This document shows positions 25,447 to 35,560 of a stretch of 64,000 nt of DNA, piece by piece. Both the position numbers and the translations under genes were made by a program. How positions within the stretch are numbered: position 1 is the stretch's first letter; each line of letters starts with the position of its first letter. Below the pieces are notes generated by a model. It searched no databases and had not been told where the DNA came from. It worked only from the letters and a program-made list of their open reading frames with translations. Location of the stretch: assembly GCF_003957745.1 (NCBI RefSeq), contig NZ_CP020373.1:930001-994000 (forward strand), in the 5' to 3' direction. The DNA comes from Shewanella khirikhana. Its GTDB lineage: Bacteria; Pseudomonadota; Gammaproteobacteria; Enterobacterales; Shewanellaceae.

Positions 25447-26222
25447 AACCAGGCTCTCCAGGCGAGTTGGAAGGATGCGGCTATGACTATCAGAATAAAG
25501 AGTGGCCGGATAAAAGGAAGCCCAAATTGGATGGCGCTGCGCGCCCCAAGGTAGGAGCCCGCCATCATGCAGGCACCAAGAAACAGACCAACAGCCAGAT
25601 TAACCTGTCCCAGCAGTAAAAACATCAATAGCGCCGTGCTGTTGCTGATAAAGGTCATCGCCCGCGCCAGGGCGCAGTTTTGCAGTACCGGTAAACGATA
25701 CAGGCGGCTGGAGCTCAGGGTCCAGAAGGCGCCGATGCCAGGACCCGCGTAACCATCGTAAAATCCAAGTGGCAGCCCCTGCAACCATTGCCGCTTCGGC
25801 CCCGGCGCGCGCTCGCGGCTTTTTGCCTCGGCGTGCTCAATGGCGCCTGGGCTTAACAAGGTGTAAATGGCGATGGCCATGATGATAAGTGGCAGCAGCT
25901 TGGCCAGCACGGTTTCAGAGGTGAGATACACCGCCAGGGTGCCAAAGAGGGCGCCAATGAAAGTGGCGATTGCTGCACTGTACCAAAAGCCGGGCACAAA
26001 CAGCTGTTTGCGGTAGTAGGTTAAGGCCGACATCGCCGAGCCAAAGCAGGCTGACAGTTTGTTGGTACCCAGCGCAAGATGGGGCGGCAGCCCCAGCGTC
26101 AGTAGCGCCGGGATTGACAGCAGTCCACCACCACCGACCACGGCGTCGATAAATCCAGCCAGGAGCCCGACCGCCGCCAAAATGGCCAGACTGGTCGGGT
26201 CAAGCAGTAAGTCCAAATTCAA
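25443..26222 (-). CDS. TauE/SafE-type sulfite/anion exporter family permease
   Basis: Inner-membrane protein of 259 residues with about eight hydrophobic spans. The start, LAILAAVGLLAGFIDAVVGGGGLLSIPALLTLGLPPHLALGTNKLSACFGS, is the family signature half-repeat, and FYDGYAGPGIGAFWTLSS is the second. Substrates in the family include sulfite, sulfoacetate and other organic anions; none can be assigned. The start is a TTG at 26222 close behind the dinG stop, so it is likely expressed from dinG read-through. A clear paralogue (yfcA) occurs at 49216-49986. Confidence 0.88.
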   Translation of the reverse strand: MNLDLLLDPTSLAILAAVGLLAGFIDAVVGGGGLLSIPALLTLGLPPHLALGTNKLSACFGSAMSALTYYRKQLFVPGFWYSAAIATFIGALFGTLAVYLTSETVLAKLLPLIIMAIAIYTLLSPGAIEHAEAKSRERAPGPKRQWLQGLPLGFYDGYAGPGIGAFWTLSSSRLYRLPVLQNCALARAMTFISNSTALLMFLLLGQVNLAVGLFLGACMMAGSYLGARSAIQFGLPFIRPLFILIVIAASFQLAWRAWF

Positions 26223-26224
26223 TC

Positions 26225-28300
26225 CTATTCAATGACCCGGCGGTACGGCGGCAGGGCATCGAGCAGCGATTTGCCATAACGTTTACTCACCAGGCGCCGG
26301 TCCAAAATGGTGATCCTGCCATAGTCCTGCTCTTTACGCAGCAAACGGCCGCAACTTTGAATGAGTTTACGTGAAGCATCGGGAATGGTCAGCTGCAAAA
26401 ACGGATTGCCACCCTTGGCCTTGATGTACTCGGCATGGGCCTGCTCCACCGGTGAGGTGGGCACGGCAAAGGGCAGCTTGGTCACGATAAGGTTGGTGAG
26501 ATAGTCACCGGGCAAATCGAGACCCTCAGAGAAGCTGCCGGTGCCGAACATCAGCGATGGTTTGCCTTCATCACAGCGCTTCTTGTGGTTTTCCAGCAGC
26601 AGCTGGCGCGGCGCATTACCTTGAATCAGCAGCGGAATTTTAAGTTTGGGGCCGAGGATCTCAGCCACTTTCTCCATTTGCCAGTAAGAAGCAAACAGCA
26701 CCAGGCTGGCCATCTCATTTTCAGTCAGCTTTAAAATGTGTTCCGCCAGCTCTTCGGTGTAGCTGTCGTCGGTGGGCTCAGTGCGCATCTTCGGCAAATA
26801 CAGGGTCGCGTTATTCTCAAAGTCGAAGGGCGATTGCAGCGCCAGATAACGGCTGCCGTCGTGGAGCGACAATCCCACCTGATGGGCGAAATAATCAAAT
26901 TGATTCAAGGCCCTTAAGGTGGCACTGCACAGCACCACGCCGGCGGCTTTCTCCCACAGCATGGATTCGAGCATAAAGCCCACTTCAATGGGGGAGGCGC
27001 AAAACAGATAGTCCGGCAGCTTTCCGGCGGATAACAGTTCAATCCAGCGCGCGGTGGGGGCGCCTTTTTTGCTGTCTTCCTTGGCCATCATCTTCCACAG
27101 TTTGTGAAGGTTTTCGAGCCGCTGCAGCATAAAACCGGTTTCGGTTTGTAAACTGTCGGCCTGATGGCGGGGGATGTCGCCATCTTTGATGGCTTCGGCG
27201 AGCAGCAACTGCATCTTGTTGAATTGCTTTAGCGCGCCGCTGCTGGCCGTGGTGAGGTTTTCGGCGTGACGCTTCAGCACCTCTGGCAACTCGCCGTTGT
27301 TGAAGCGCAGGCGGTTTTCCGGGTTATCAAACCTGGCGCGCTCGCCATCGCAGTAATGGGCCACCTGATTGAGCATGCCCACCAGATCGCCCACATGGTC
27401 CTGCATCGCCTGCGCAGGGGCGATGATGTTGTTGCTTTTAATCTGGTTTTGCAGTTTGGCGGCCGTTTTACCGATTTTCTCCAGCCAATCGGCGGCCCCC
27501 CTCAGCGTAGCCTGAGCGCTGGAGAAGTCGCGGGCCACCACCGGCAGGTGATGGGCTTCGTCGATAACGTAAAACATCTCTTCGGGATCCGGCAGGATCA
27601 CCCCGCCGCCCAGTTCCAGATCCGCAAACAGCAGACTGTGGTTGGCAATCAGCACATCCCAGGTATCCACGTCTTCCCGCGCTTTGTGGAACGGGCAGTT
27701 GCGGTGGCTGGCATTTTGCCGATGGCAGGAGTGCTTGTCGCAGGCAATTTGTTGCCACAAATGGTCCGGCAGCGGCGTTTCCAGGGTGTCGATTTCACCG
27801 TTCCACAGCCCTTTATGGTAGTCCTGATGCAGTTTTTGCAGCATTTCAACCTGTGCCGTATCGGGTTTGGTCTGCCACATGGCCATCTGGGTGCCGTTGT
27901 TATCGCCAATCAGCATCTCAAGCTTGGCCAGACACACGTAGCGCTGGCGGCCTTTCACCAAACCAAAGCGGAAATTGAGCCCGGACTGAGCGAGGAAAAA
28001 GGGCAGATCCTGATGCAGCAGCTGTTCTTGCAGCGCTACGGTGGCGGTGGCAATGCAGACCTTTTTCTTGGTGCTCAGCGCCAGCGGAATGGTGCCGAGA
28101 ATATAGGAGAGCGACTTACCGATCCCCGTGCCCGCCTCAACCACGATAATGCGCCTGTGCTTGTCGTATTCCCCTGCCAGCGTCTTGGAGATCTCGGCCA
28201 CCATATAGTTTTGCTCGCGCCGGGAGCGGAAATTCGGCAGCGCGGCAGCGATGTCCTTATAGATGGCACGAACTTGGGTTTTAACTTTGTCTGGCAGCAT
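26225..28300 (-). CDS. dinG: ATP-dependent DNA helicase DinG
   Basis: SOS-induced XPD-like 5'-3' helicase that unwinds D-loops and R-loops and clears blocked forks. The 691-residue protein has Walker A EAGTGIGKS, DEAH box VIDEAHHLP, C-terminal helicase motif SFSEGLDLPGD and QSCGRLLRKEQD. Four cysteines suited to a 4Fe-4S cluster are present (one in RYVCLAK, then CDKHSC and NCPF). The ATG at 28300 is chosen because the next upstream in-frame start falls within the LexA-type operator. Divergent from polB. Confidence 0.95.
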   Translation of the reverse strand: MLPDKVKTQVRAIYKDIAAALPNFRSRREQNYMVAEISKTLAGEYDKHRRIIVVEAGTGIGKSLSYILGTIPLALSTKKKVCIATATVALQEQLLHQDLPFFLAQSGLNFRFGLVKGRQRYVCLAKLEMLIGDNNGTQMAMWQTKPDTAQVEMLQKLHQDYHKGLWNGEIDTLETPLPDHLWQQIACDKHSCHRQNASHRNCPFHKAREDVDTWDVLIANHSLLFADLELGGGVILPDPEEMFYVIDEAHHLPVVARDFSSAQATLRGAADWLEKIGKTAAKLQNQIKSNNIIAPAQAMQDHVGDLVGMLNQVAHYCDGERARFDNPENRLRFNNGELPEVLKRHAENLTTASSGALKQFNKMQLLLAEAIKDGDIPRHQADSLQTETGFMLQRLENLHKLWKMMAKEDSKKGAPTARWIELLSAGKLPDYLFCASPIEVGFMLESMLWEKAAGVVLCSATLRALNQFDYFAHQVGLSLHDGSRYLALQSPFDFENNATLYLPKMRTEPTDDSYTEELAEHILKLTENEMASLVLFASYWQMEKVAEILGPKLKIPLLIQGNAPRQLLLENHKKRCDEGKPSLMFGTGSFSEGLDLPGDYLTNLIVTKLPFAVPTSPVEQAHAEYIKAKGGNPFLQLTIPDASRKLIQSCGRLLRKEQDYGRITILDRRLVSKRYGKSLLDALPPYRRVIE

Positions 28301-28325
28301 GGGGCTCTCTACAGGCGCGATAATG

Positions 28326-28341
28326 CTGTACATAATAACAG
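28326..28341. promoter_or_regulatory. LexA (SOS) box shared by dinG and polB
   Basis: CTGTACATAATAACAG matches the gammaproteobacterial LexA consensus CTGT-N8-ACAG perfectly at the palindrome ends, with an AT-rich centre. It lies 26 bases before dinG and 37 before the preferred polB start. Both genes are SOS-regulated in E. coli, so one operator controlling both directions is a sound inference. Confidence 0.88.
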
Positions 28342-28377
28342 TGATTGCTTAGGCTAAGAACCCTGCATCACTCGAAT

Positions 28378-30846
28378 ATGGCTGTTTTTTGCCCCATCAC
28401 CATGAATTCATCCCACGCTGCCCCAGGTTCTGAGCCTGAGCTTGAATCAAGTTCAGGCGCTGCCAATCGCAAAGCACAACCTGCACAGCTTGTGAAAGGA
28501 CGGGTGCTGACCCGAAGTGTGACGCAGCGCGGCGGCGAAACAGTGCTTGAGTACTTTGTGAAAACGCCCACCGGGCCGCTGCGGGTGGAAGTGCCAGAGC
28601 AAAAGGTGCTGGCGTTTTGCCCGCAGGCAGACGCTCCGGCGCTCACAGCTCAGTTCAGCGCCGAGGACGTCAGCGCCAAGCCGCTTGAGCTTAAAAGCTT
28701 TGATATGCGCAGTGTCAGTGGCCTTTATTGCCGTAATCCCCAGGTGATGCGCCGCCTGATTGCCCGTGCCGCCGAGCTGGATATCCCCCTTTATGAGGCC
28801 GATATCAAGGCCGAGCAGCGGTTTCTTATCGAGCGCTTTGTCGCTCTCGATGGCGAGTTCTATGGGCAGTTTTCCAAAGATAACAAAAGCTTTGTCGCAT
28901 CCAGAGTCAGAAACGCACCGGCGGACATCTCGCTTAGTGCGGTGTCGCTCGATATCGAATGTAGCTTCGCTGGTGAGCTGTATTCCATCGGGCTATATGG
29001 CGACTGCGAGCCACTGGTGCTGATGGTCGGTGCAGAAGGCTCTGGCGAGGCCACACTGAGGCATACCCACAATGGCGAGCCTCAGGACGTACCTGTTTTG
29101 TGGGTGGCCGATGAACTGGCGCTGCTGCTGGCACTGCAGGATTGGTTTTATCGGGTGGATCCGGACGTGCTGCTTGGCTGGTCGGTGGTGACCTTCGATT
29201 TATCGCTGTTATGGCGGCGCGCCAGACACCACGGCATACGTCTGAATATAGGTCGTTTCGGCCGGCCCCTTGGCTGGAAGGTGGAGGATAAACACAGGCC
29301 CGAAACCCTGGATTTACCCGGCAGGGTGGTGCTGGATGGCATAGATTGGCTTAAGGCGGCTTTTTATCAGTTCGACAGCTTTGCCCTGGACGCGGTTGCC
29401 AATGAAATGCTCGGCGAAGGCAAAGCCATCCACAACCCGGAAGACCGAGGTGAGGAAATTACCCGGCTGTTTAATGAAGATAAGCCGGCGCTGGCCTATT
29501 ACAACCTCACCGATTGCCGTTTGGTGTGGGATATTTTTGCTCATACCGATTTGATTAATTTTGCGCTGGAGCGGGCGCGGCTTACCGGGCTTGAGTTTGG
29601 CCGGGTAGGGGCGAGCGTGGCGGCTTTCAATCATCTGTATTTGCCCCACCTGCACAGGGCCGGGTTTGTGGCGCCTGTGATGGCCAAAGAGCCGGGGCCG
29701 GACAGCCCTGGCGGCTACGTAATGGACTCGCTGCCAGGGCTTTACCGCAATGTATTGGTGCTGGATTTTAAAAGCCTGTACCCATCGATTATCCGTACCT
29801 TTTTGATTGATCCCAAGGGGCTGGTGCTGGGGCTTGCCGAAGACGAGCAGGACACAGTGCCCGGGTTTCGCGGCGCCCGCTTCAGTCGCCGCGCCCCTAT
29901 TTTGCCAGAGCTGATTAAATCCCTGGCGCAGCGGCGTGAACAGGCTAAAGCCATGGGCAATGCGCCCATGTCGCAGGCGGTAAAAATTATAATGAACTCG
30001 CTGTATGGAGTGCTTGGCTCCCGCGGCTGCGTGTTTCACGATTATCGCCTGGCAAGCTCCATTACCCTGCGGGGCCATGAAATCATGCAAACCACCCGCA
30101 AGTGGATTGAAGCCGAAGGCTATACCGTGATTTATGGCGATACCGACTCAACCTTTGTGTGGCTGGGTGATGAAGCGCCCGATGCAGATGCCACCGGTAA
30201 ACGTCTGGTTGAAATGGTTAATCAGCGCTGGCGTAACACTCTGGCTGAAACCCTGAACATAGACAGCCACCTCGAGCTTGAGTTTGAGCGTCACTATCAC
30301 AGGTTTTTTATGCCCACACTGCGCCATTCCACAGAGGGCAGCAAGAAGCGCTATGTTGGCCAGTATCAGCATGCCGCTGAGCGGCCGCTGGTGTTTAAAG
30401 GCATGGAGCAGGTGCGAAGCGATTGGACGCCGCTGGCAAGGCGAGTACAACACGAGCTGTATCGACGTCTGTTTGAGGATGAAGATGTGCTTGGCTTTAT
30501 GCGTGACACCGAAAAGGCGCTGTTCGGCGGGCTACTCGACAAAGAACTGGTGTTTAAGAAGCGGCTCAAACGGGATATCAGCCAGTACACCGCCAAGTCG
30601 GCCCCCCATGTAAAAGCAGCAACCGCCTGGGTAAAGGCTACCGGCGATGAGTCAAAGGGCAAAAGGGGCACCCGAATCGAGTATGTCTTTACCAAGGCAG
30701 GGGCCGAGCCGTTGGGCTTTAGGTCGTTACCCATTGACTATGACTATTATTTCGACAAACAACTGATGCCCATTTTGGAGCCTATTTTGGCTGTTCTGAA
30801 AGTTAATTACCAAAAAGAGGGCGCTGAGCAACTCTTGTTAATTTAG
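28378..30846 (+). CDS. polB: DNA polymerase II
   Basis: Family B DNA polymerase for SOS translesion synthesis and replication restart. It is about 822 residues, slightly longer than E. coli Pol II (783) because of an N-terminal extension. The exonuclease motif I is SLDIECSF. The polymerase motifs are LVLDFKSLYPSIIRTFLIDP (motif A), IIMNSLYGVLGSRG (motif B) and IYGDTDSTFVWLG (motif C). No start has a good ribosome-binding site; ATG 28378 or 28402 are both possible, and the TTG at 28345 is unlikely as it abuts the LexA box. Confidence 0.93.
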   Translation: MAVFCPITMNSSHAAPGSEPELESSSGAANRKAQPAQLVKGRVLTRSVTQRGGETVLEYFVKTPTGPLRVEVPEQKVLAFCPQADAPALTAQFSAEDVSAKPLELKSFDMRSVSGLYCRNPQVMRRLIARAAELDIPLYEADIKAEQRFLIERFVALDGEFYGQFSKDNKSFVASRVRNAPADISLSAVSLDIECSFAGELYSIGLYGDCEPLVLMVGAEGSGEATLRHTHNGEPQDVPVLWVADELALLLALQDWFYRVDPDVLLGWSVVTFDLSLLWRRARHHGIRLNIGRFGRPLGWKVEDKHRPETLDLPGRVVLDGIDWLKAAFYQFDSFALDAVANEMLGEGKAIHNPEDRGEEITRLFNEDKPALAYYNLTDCRLVWDIFAHTDLINFALERARLTGLEFGRVGASVAAFNHLYLPHLHRAGFVAPVMAKEPGPDSPGGYVMDSLPGLYRNVLVLDFKSLYPSIIRTFLIDPKGLVLGLAEDEQDTVPGFRGARFSRRAPILPELIKSLAQRREQAKAMGNAPMSQAVKIIMNSLYGVLGSRGCVFHDYRLASSITLRGHEIMQTTRKWIEAEGYTVIYGDTDSTFVWLGDEAPDADATGKRLVEMVNQRWRNTLAETLNIDSHLELEFERHYHRFFMPTLRHSTEGSKKRYVGQYQHAAERPLVFKGMEQVRSDWTPLARRVQHELYRRLFEDEDVLGFMRDTEKALFGGLLDKELVFKKRLKRDISQYTAKSAPHVKAATAWVKATGDESKGKRGTRIEYVFTKAGAEPLGFRSLPIDYDYYFDKQLMPILEPILAVLKVNYQKEGAEQLLLI

Positions 30847-31060
30847 TGTTTTTTCGATGGTGCTTGACCAATTTAGTGGTTAACCACGGGTTAAAATTCT
30901 GCGCAAATCCTGTTTTTTGGTGTTCTTTGTGTGATTTTTAACACGTTTGTCAGAGTTTTTTCTTTGGTGGTTAGTTCGGTGTTTGCTAATCTGCGCAGGA
31001 CCAGGATGGAAATAAAATTACGGATATGTCCTGCGGCTCAAATAGAAAGGTTAGGCACCC

Positions 31061-32269
31061 ATGAACAAGACCATGTTAGCCAGCAGCATCATCGCACTGC
31101 TGACCATTCCAACGGCTTCGGCCATTGAAATCTACAAAGATGACAAAAATGCCGTATCTATCGGCGGCTTTATCGACGCACGCGTCATCAACACGCAAGA
31201 CACCACGGAAGTGGTGAACGGTGCCTCGCGAATTAATTTTGGTTTCGAACGTCAGCTCAGCAACGACTGGAAAGCCTTCGCACTGGTGGAGTGGGGCATT
31301 AACCCCTTTGGCAGCAGCGAAATCGTTTACAACAACAAATTTGAGTCAGTACAGGACGAGTTCTTCTATAACCGTCTTGGCTACGCCGGTTTGAGCCACG
31401 ACACCTGGGGTACGCTGACCATTGGTAAGCAATGGGGTGCCTGGTACGACGTGGTGTATGGCACCAACTATGGCTTTGTGTGGGACGGTAACGCAGCGGG
31501 CGTCTACACCTATAACAAAGACGACGGCGCCGTAAACGGTGTTGGTCGTGGTGACAAAGTGGTGCAGTATCGCAACACCCTGGGCGATTTCAGCTTTGCC
31601 GTACAGGCGCAGCTGAAAAACAGCACCTTCTTTACCTGTGATTTCGACGATATCACCCAGGAAGCCTGTGAAGACAAGTGGAACGCCGGCGAGCGTGCAG
31701 CTCAGCAGGTGGAATACAACTATACCTACGGCGGCGCTGTAACCTGGCAGGCCATGGACAAACTGGCCATTGCCTTGGGTGCCAACCGCGGTGAGTTCGA
31801 CGTGACCTATGGTAACGGCGAGCGTATCACTGCCGTTGACCTCATCTACGGTATGGGCGTGACCTGGGGCAACTTTGATGCCGATGGTTTCTACGCCTCT
31901 GCCAATGTGAACTACAACGAAAACCACGACACCGACAACATTGGTCGTCTGATCAAAGAAGCCTACGGTGTTGAAACCCTGTTTTCGTACAAGTTTGAAA
32001 ACGGCTTCCGCACCTTCGTGTCTTACAACCTGCTGGATGCCGGCAGCGACTACGTGATCCAGCCAAACTACAATGCTGATCCAAACGACGTGTTCAAGCG
32101 TCAGTTCGTGGTAGCTGGCTTGCACTACGTTTGGGACAAAGACACCGTGCTTTACGTGGAAGGTCGTAAAGACTTCAGCGACTTCTCCAGCGCAGATCAA
32201 GAGCAGGAAGCCAGAATGGCCCTGTCGGAAGACGACGGCATCGCCATCGGTATCCGTTACTCGCTCTAA
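31061..32269 (+). CDS. Gram-negative outer-membrane porin
   Basis: Outer-membrane beta-barrel protein of 402 residues. The signal peptide is MNKTMLASSIIALLTIPTASA, followed by IEIYKDDKNAVSIGGFIDARVI, the typical first strand of general porins, and alternating aromatic/glycine strands such as RLGYAGLSHDTWGTLTIGKQWGAWYDVVYG. Two cysteines (TCDFDDITQEAC) could form a disulphide loop. The last residue is Leu (IGIRYSL), where most porins end in Phe. An AGAAAGGTTAGG site precedes the ATG and a strong terminator follows. Substrate unknown. Confidence 0.9.
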   Translation: MNKTMLASSIIALLTIPTASAIEIYKDDKNAVSIGGFIDARVINTQDTTEVVNGASRINFGFERQLSNDWKAFALVEWGINPFGSSEIVYNNKFESVQDEFFYNRLGYAGLSHDTWGTLTIGKQWGAWYDVVYGTNYGFVWDGNAAGVYTYNKDDGAVNGVGRGDKVVQYRNTLGDFSFAVQAQLKNSTFFTCDFDDITQEACEDKWNAGERAAQQVEYNYTYGGAVTWQAMDKLAIALGANRGEFDVTYGNGERITAVDLIYGMGVTWGNFDADGFYASANVNYNENHDTDNIGRLIKEAYGVETLFSYKFENGFRTFVSYNLLDAGSDYVIQPNYNADPNDVFKRQFVVAGLHYVWDKDTVLYVEGRKDFSDFSSADQEQEARMALSEDDGIAIGIRYSL

Positions 32270-32306
32270 GCAGAAAGCCAGTCGAGTAATTTGTTATCAG
32301 TTGATT

Positions 32307-32333
32307 AAGCCGGGCATACGCCCGGCTTTTTTA
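32307..32333 (+). terminator. Intrinsic terminator after the porin gene
   Basis: AAGCCGGGC/GCCCGGCTT with loop ATAC, followed by a T-tract. Confidence 0.9.
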
Positions 32334-32775
32334 TTGACCAAATATTCAAGAGATTGAATTGGTGGTTATCGTTGATTTCGATTGGAATAGCCGACAAATG
32401 CAGGTTTTCCCATGGATAAATGCGTCAACGATCTGACCAAGAGTGTTTTTGGTTGTTTTATCAACAAATGTCAATTTATGTAAAAGATTAAATAATTGTT
32501 AATAGTGGGTGGCAGGAAGAGCTTGATGACTTCATTCTATGTCTTTGTAAGTAAGGAGGAATCTTCATCATTTGGTGGTTTTTTGTGCGCATTGTTGTGA
32601 GTTTTTTACTCGATCAAACTGGAGTGGGTGTGTCGCATCTGTTGCTGGATGTTGAAAAGTTGTGTTTTATGTGTTTCCATCCATCATTGAAAGTGACATG
32701 GCGTTCATCAATGTAACGCCTGCAGCACAAGCCCATAGGGCACATTATAAAAATGTAAATCCAGGGAGATAGACG
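32334..32775 (+). other. Long AT-rich non-coding region before the TonB-dependent receptor
   Basis: About 440 bases without a supported gene. The region is clearly AT-richer than its surroundings. A GCCC-ATA-GGGC mini-palindrome and ACATT-ATAAA-AATGT (ending near 32757) lie just before the ribosome-binding site AGGGAGA. No Fur-type site was found. The length suggests several regulatory inputs on the receptor gene. Confidence 0.5.
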
Positions 32776-35496
32776 ATGCTTAAGAACAGCATGTTGGCAA
32801 AATCAGTACGATTTGCCTTGGTCGCTGGTGCGACTACTTCAGCACTGACCATCCCAGCAGTTTATGCTGCTGACGAGGGTGAGACTGTTGAACGTATCGA
32901 GGTTACCGGTTCACGCATTAAGCGCACCGACCTTGAGACTGCCAGTCCTATCACTATGTTTTCTGCGGAAGACATTGCAAATTCTGGCGTAGCTACGCTG
33001 GAAGATTTTGTTCAAAACATTCCTGCTATTAACGGTGGCGCTGAAGGTTCATCTGTGAACAACGGTAGCCGCGGTTTTGCAACTGCTTCATTGCGTGGTC
33101 TGGGTTCCGGACGTACGCTGGTACTGATCAACGGACGTCGTTTCGCTTCTGGCGATTTGAACTCTATCCCAACCGCTTATGTTGAGCGAATTGAAGTTCT
33201 CCGTGACGGTGCATCGACTGTTTACGGTTCGGATGCCATCGCTGGTGTAATCAACTTCATTACCAAGAAAGACTTTGAAGGTATTGAGTTTGGTGCACAG
33301 TACGATATCAGTGGCGAAGGTGACGGTGAGAAGACTCTTATGTCTGTAACTACCGGTACCTCAAGTGATCGCGGTAACGTGATCATGTCTCTGCAATATA
33401 CCAAGCGTGATGCTATTTGGCAGGGTGATCGTGATTTCTCTGACTGCCCAATTTTTGAACGTGACGGTGAAAAACTCTGTGGTGGTTCAGGCACCATTCC
33501 TTACGGTCAATTCTTCTACGCTGATGGCTCACCAAAAGGCGGTTATGTAGTTGATCCTTCCTCTGGTCAGGTTCGCCCATTTGACCAAGCAGTTGATGGT
33601 TACAACTATTCAGTAGCCAGCTACATGGTTACGCCACAGGAAGTATTCAGCATTAATGGCGCTGGCCGCTATGAAATTACTGACAACCTGACTGGCTTCC
33701 TGGAAGGTGGTTTCACCAACCGTCAATCTGATCAGTTGATGGCTCCGGAAGGTACCTTCTGGGGACCGACCATGCCAGCTTCTAACCCATACAACCCGAC
33801 TGGTGAAGATTTGGTTGTAGTGCGTCGTTTGGCGGAAACTGGTGGTCGTGGCTTTACTCAGGATTTCTCAGACTATCGCATGGTGTTTGGTTTGGAAGGC
33901 GCTCTCGGTGATTACTACTGGGATGTGTCTTACAACTTTGCGCGTTATGTTGATTCACGTCTGGATCTGGGTCGTGTCAACCCAACTCGTGCCGAAACTC
34001 TGCTCGATCCAGCGTTGTGTGCTGAAGACGATGCTTGCCCAGGCATTTGGAATCCTCTGGAAGAGGGCACTCTGACTCCAGAAATGCTGGCTTACGCTTT
34101 CGTACCTAACTCTCCAGTTGTTCGTGGTGAAACCCGTCAGTTGCAAGGTAACATCTCTGGTAGCCTGTTCGGTCTTGAACTTCCAGGTGGCGAAGTGATG
34201 TTTGCTGCTGGTTTCGAAAAGCGCTGGGAAGAATACCAGAGCGTTCCTGATGGTGCGGCATCAATCGGTCAGATCTACTCTGTAGCCGGTGAGCCGACTT
34301 CGGGTGACTATTCAGTGAATGAAGCATACGCCGAATTCGATATGCCTATCGTGGAAGGTCTGCCTTTCGCTGAGTCTGTCCGACTGACTGCTGCAGTTCG
34401 CTACTCTGATTTTGACTTCTTGGACGATGGTGCCACCAATACTAAATTTGGTTTGGAATGGGCTCCGTTTGATGGTCTGCTGATTCGCTCTACCATTGCT
34501 GAAGGCTTCCGTGCCCCTAGCGTAAGTGAACTGTATGCACCTCAGTCTGAAACTAACCTGGCTTATGCTGAGCCTTGTAAGAACTATGCTACCGGTGGTC
34601 AAAACGCTACTGTGAAAGCAAACTGTGCTGCTGAAGGTCTGCCAGGCGATTTCGAACTGTCTTCCAACCAATCTTCAACAGTAGTAGGTGGTAACCCCGA
34701 TCTGCAGCCTGAAGAGTCTGAGAGCTTCACTGCAGGTTTCGTATACAGCCACGACAGCGGCTTCAGCGCCAGTGTTGATTACTTCAACATTGAAATCACT
34801 AACGGTATTGGTACTGCTGGTACCGACAACGTAGTGAGTGCGTGCTGGAACTCTGCCAACTTCTCCAGCCCACTGTGTGATCTAATCAAGGGTCCTAGCT
34901 TGACTGGTGATGCACCGCACGCTACTTCACCATACCGTACCGCTCTGGGTCCAGTGGCTGGTATCCTGCTGACCAACGCTAACCTGTCTACTTTCGAAAC
35001 ATCAGGCGTTGACTTTGATTTGTCGTACAAGACAGACATTGGCCAAGGCCAGTTCTCTGCACTGTTGAACGGTACTTACCTGGATCAGTACGACTACTTG
35101 CCATATGAAGGTGCAGATATCGTTTCTGCTGCCGGTAAAGTGGCTGCTGACCAGTGGGAAACTACCTTAGCGGTGTTCCCAAGACTGCGTGCCAACCTGT
35201 CTCTGAACTACGCAATGGACAACTGGTCTGTTAGCTGGCAGACCCGTTACCAGTCTGAAGGTGAAGACTACTTCGCCAGCGAGGACAACCTGGATAACAT
35301 CGCTGATGCCATTTGGTACCACGATTTGCAGGGTACTTACTTCGCAATGGACAACCTGTCACTGACCTTGGGTGTGCGCAACCTGTTTGACGAAGAGGCC
35401 CCTTATATCTCCAACAACCAGGACATGAACACTATCCCAGTATCGTACGATACTGCTGGCCAGTACTGGTATGCTCGTGTGAACGTGAAGTTCTAA
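32776..35496 (+). CDS. TonB-dependent outer-membrane receptor
   Basis: Large 906-residue receptor that imports a substrate using energy from TonB-ExbB-ExbD. It has a signal peptide (cleavage near AVYAAD) and a TonB-box-like segment (ETVERIEVTGSRIKR). The plug domain (SPITMFSAEDIANSGVATLEDFVQNIPAI; GRTLVLINGRRF; IEVLRDGASTVYGSDAIAGVINFITKK) is followed by a barrel ending WYARVNVKF. Its type resembles marine receptors for carbohydrates or peptides rather than classical siderophore receptors. Codon use is T-rich and biased, suggesting high expression. It stands before a TPR/2OG-oxygenase-like gene and a TonB2 cluster. Confidence 0.93.
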   Translation: MLKNSMLAKSVRFALVAGATTSALTIPAVYAADEGETVERIEVTGSRIKRTDLETASPITMFSAEDIANSGVATLEDFVQNIPAINGGAEGSSVNNGSRGFATASLRGLGSGRTLVLINGRRFASGDLNSIPTAYVERIEVLRDGASTVYGSDAIAGVINFITKKDFEGIEFGAQYDISGEGDGEKTLMSVTTGTSSDRGNVIMSLQYTKRDAIWQGDRDFSDCPIFERDGEKLCGGSGTIPYGQFFYADGSPKGGYVVDPSSGQVRPFDQAVDGYNYSVASYMVTPQEVFSINGAGRYEITDNLTGFLEGGFTNRQSDQLMAPEGTFWGPTMPASNPYNPTGEDLVVVRRLAETGGRGFTQDFSDYRMVFGLEGALGDYYWDVSYNFARYVDSRLDLGRVNPTRAETLLDPALCAEDDACPGIWNPLEEGTLTPEMLAYAFVPNSPVVRGETRQLQGNISGSLFGLELPGGEVMFAAGFEKRWEEYQSVPDGAASIGQIYSVAGEPTSGDYSVNEAYAEFDMPIVEGLPFAESVRLTAAVRYSDFDFLDDGATNTKFGLEWAPFDGLLIRSTIAEGFRAPSVSELYAPQSETNLAYAEPCKNYATGGQNATVKANCAAEGLPGDFELSSNQSSTVVGGNPDLQPEESESFTAGFVYSHDSGFSASVDYFNIEITNGIGTAGTDNVVSACWNSANFSSPLCDLIKGPSLTGDAPHATSPYRTALGPVAGILLTNANLSTFETSGVDFDLSYKTDIGQGQFSALLNGTYLDQYDYLPYEGADIVSAAGKVAADQWETTLAVFPRLRANLSLNYAMDNWSVSWQTRYQSEGEDYFASEDNLDNIADAIWYHDLQGTYFAMDNLSLTLGVRNLFDEEAPYISNNQDMNTIPVSYDTAGQYWYARVNVKF

Positions 35497-35515
35497 TTTG
35501 AATTTCTCGTGTTAG

Positions 35516-35543
35516 AAAAAGCCAGCCTTAGGGCTGGCTTTTT
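35516..35543 (+). terminator. Intrinsic terminator between receptor and TPR/2OG gene
   Basis: AAAAAGCCAGCC/GGCTGGCTTTTT with a short loop (TTAG). It ends 17 bases before the next start codon, so the downstream gene depends on read-through, keeping its level well below the receptor's. Confidence 0.85.
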
Positions 35544-35560
35544 GCTTGGAGGGAACAGCG

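Noticed and set aside
27266..28357. Plus-strand frame opposite dinG (363 residues)
   Set aside because: Runs through the dinG coding region and the LexA box; composition is that of an antisense frame.
32334..32775. Fur box before the TonB-dependent receptor
   Set aside because: Scanned for TGATAAT-N-ATTATCA-like sequence; only isolated AT-rich half sites are present.
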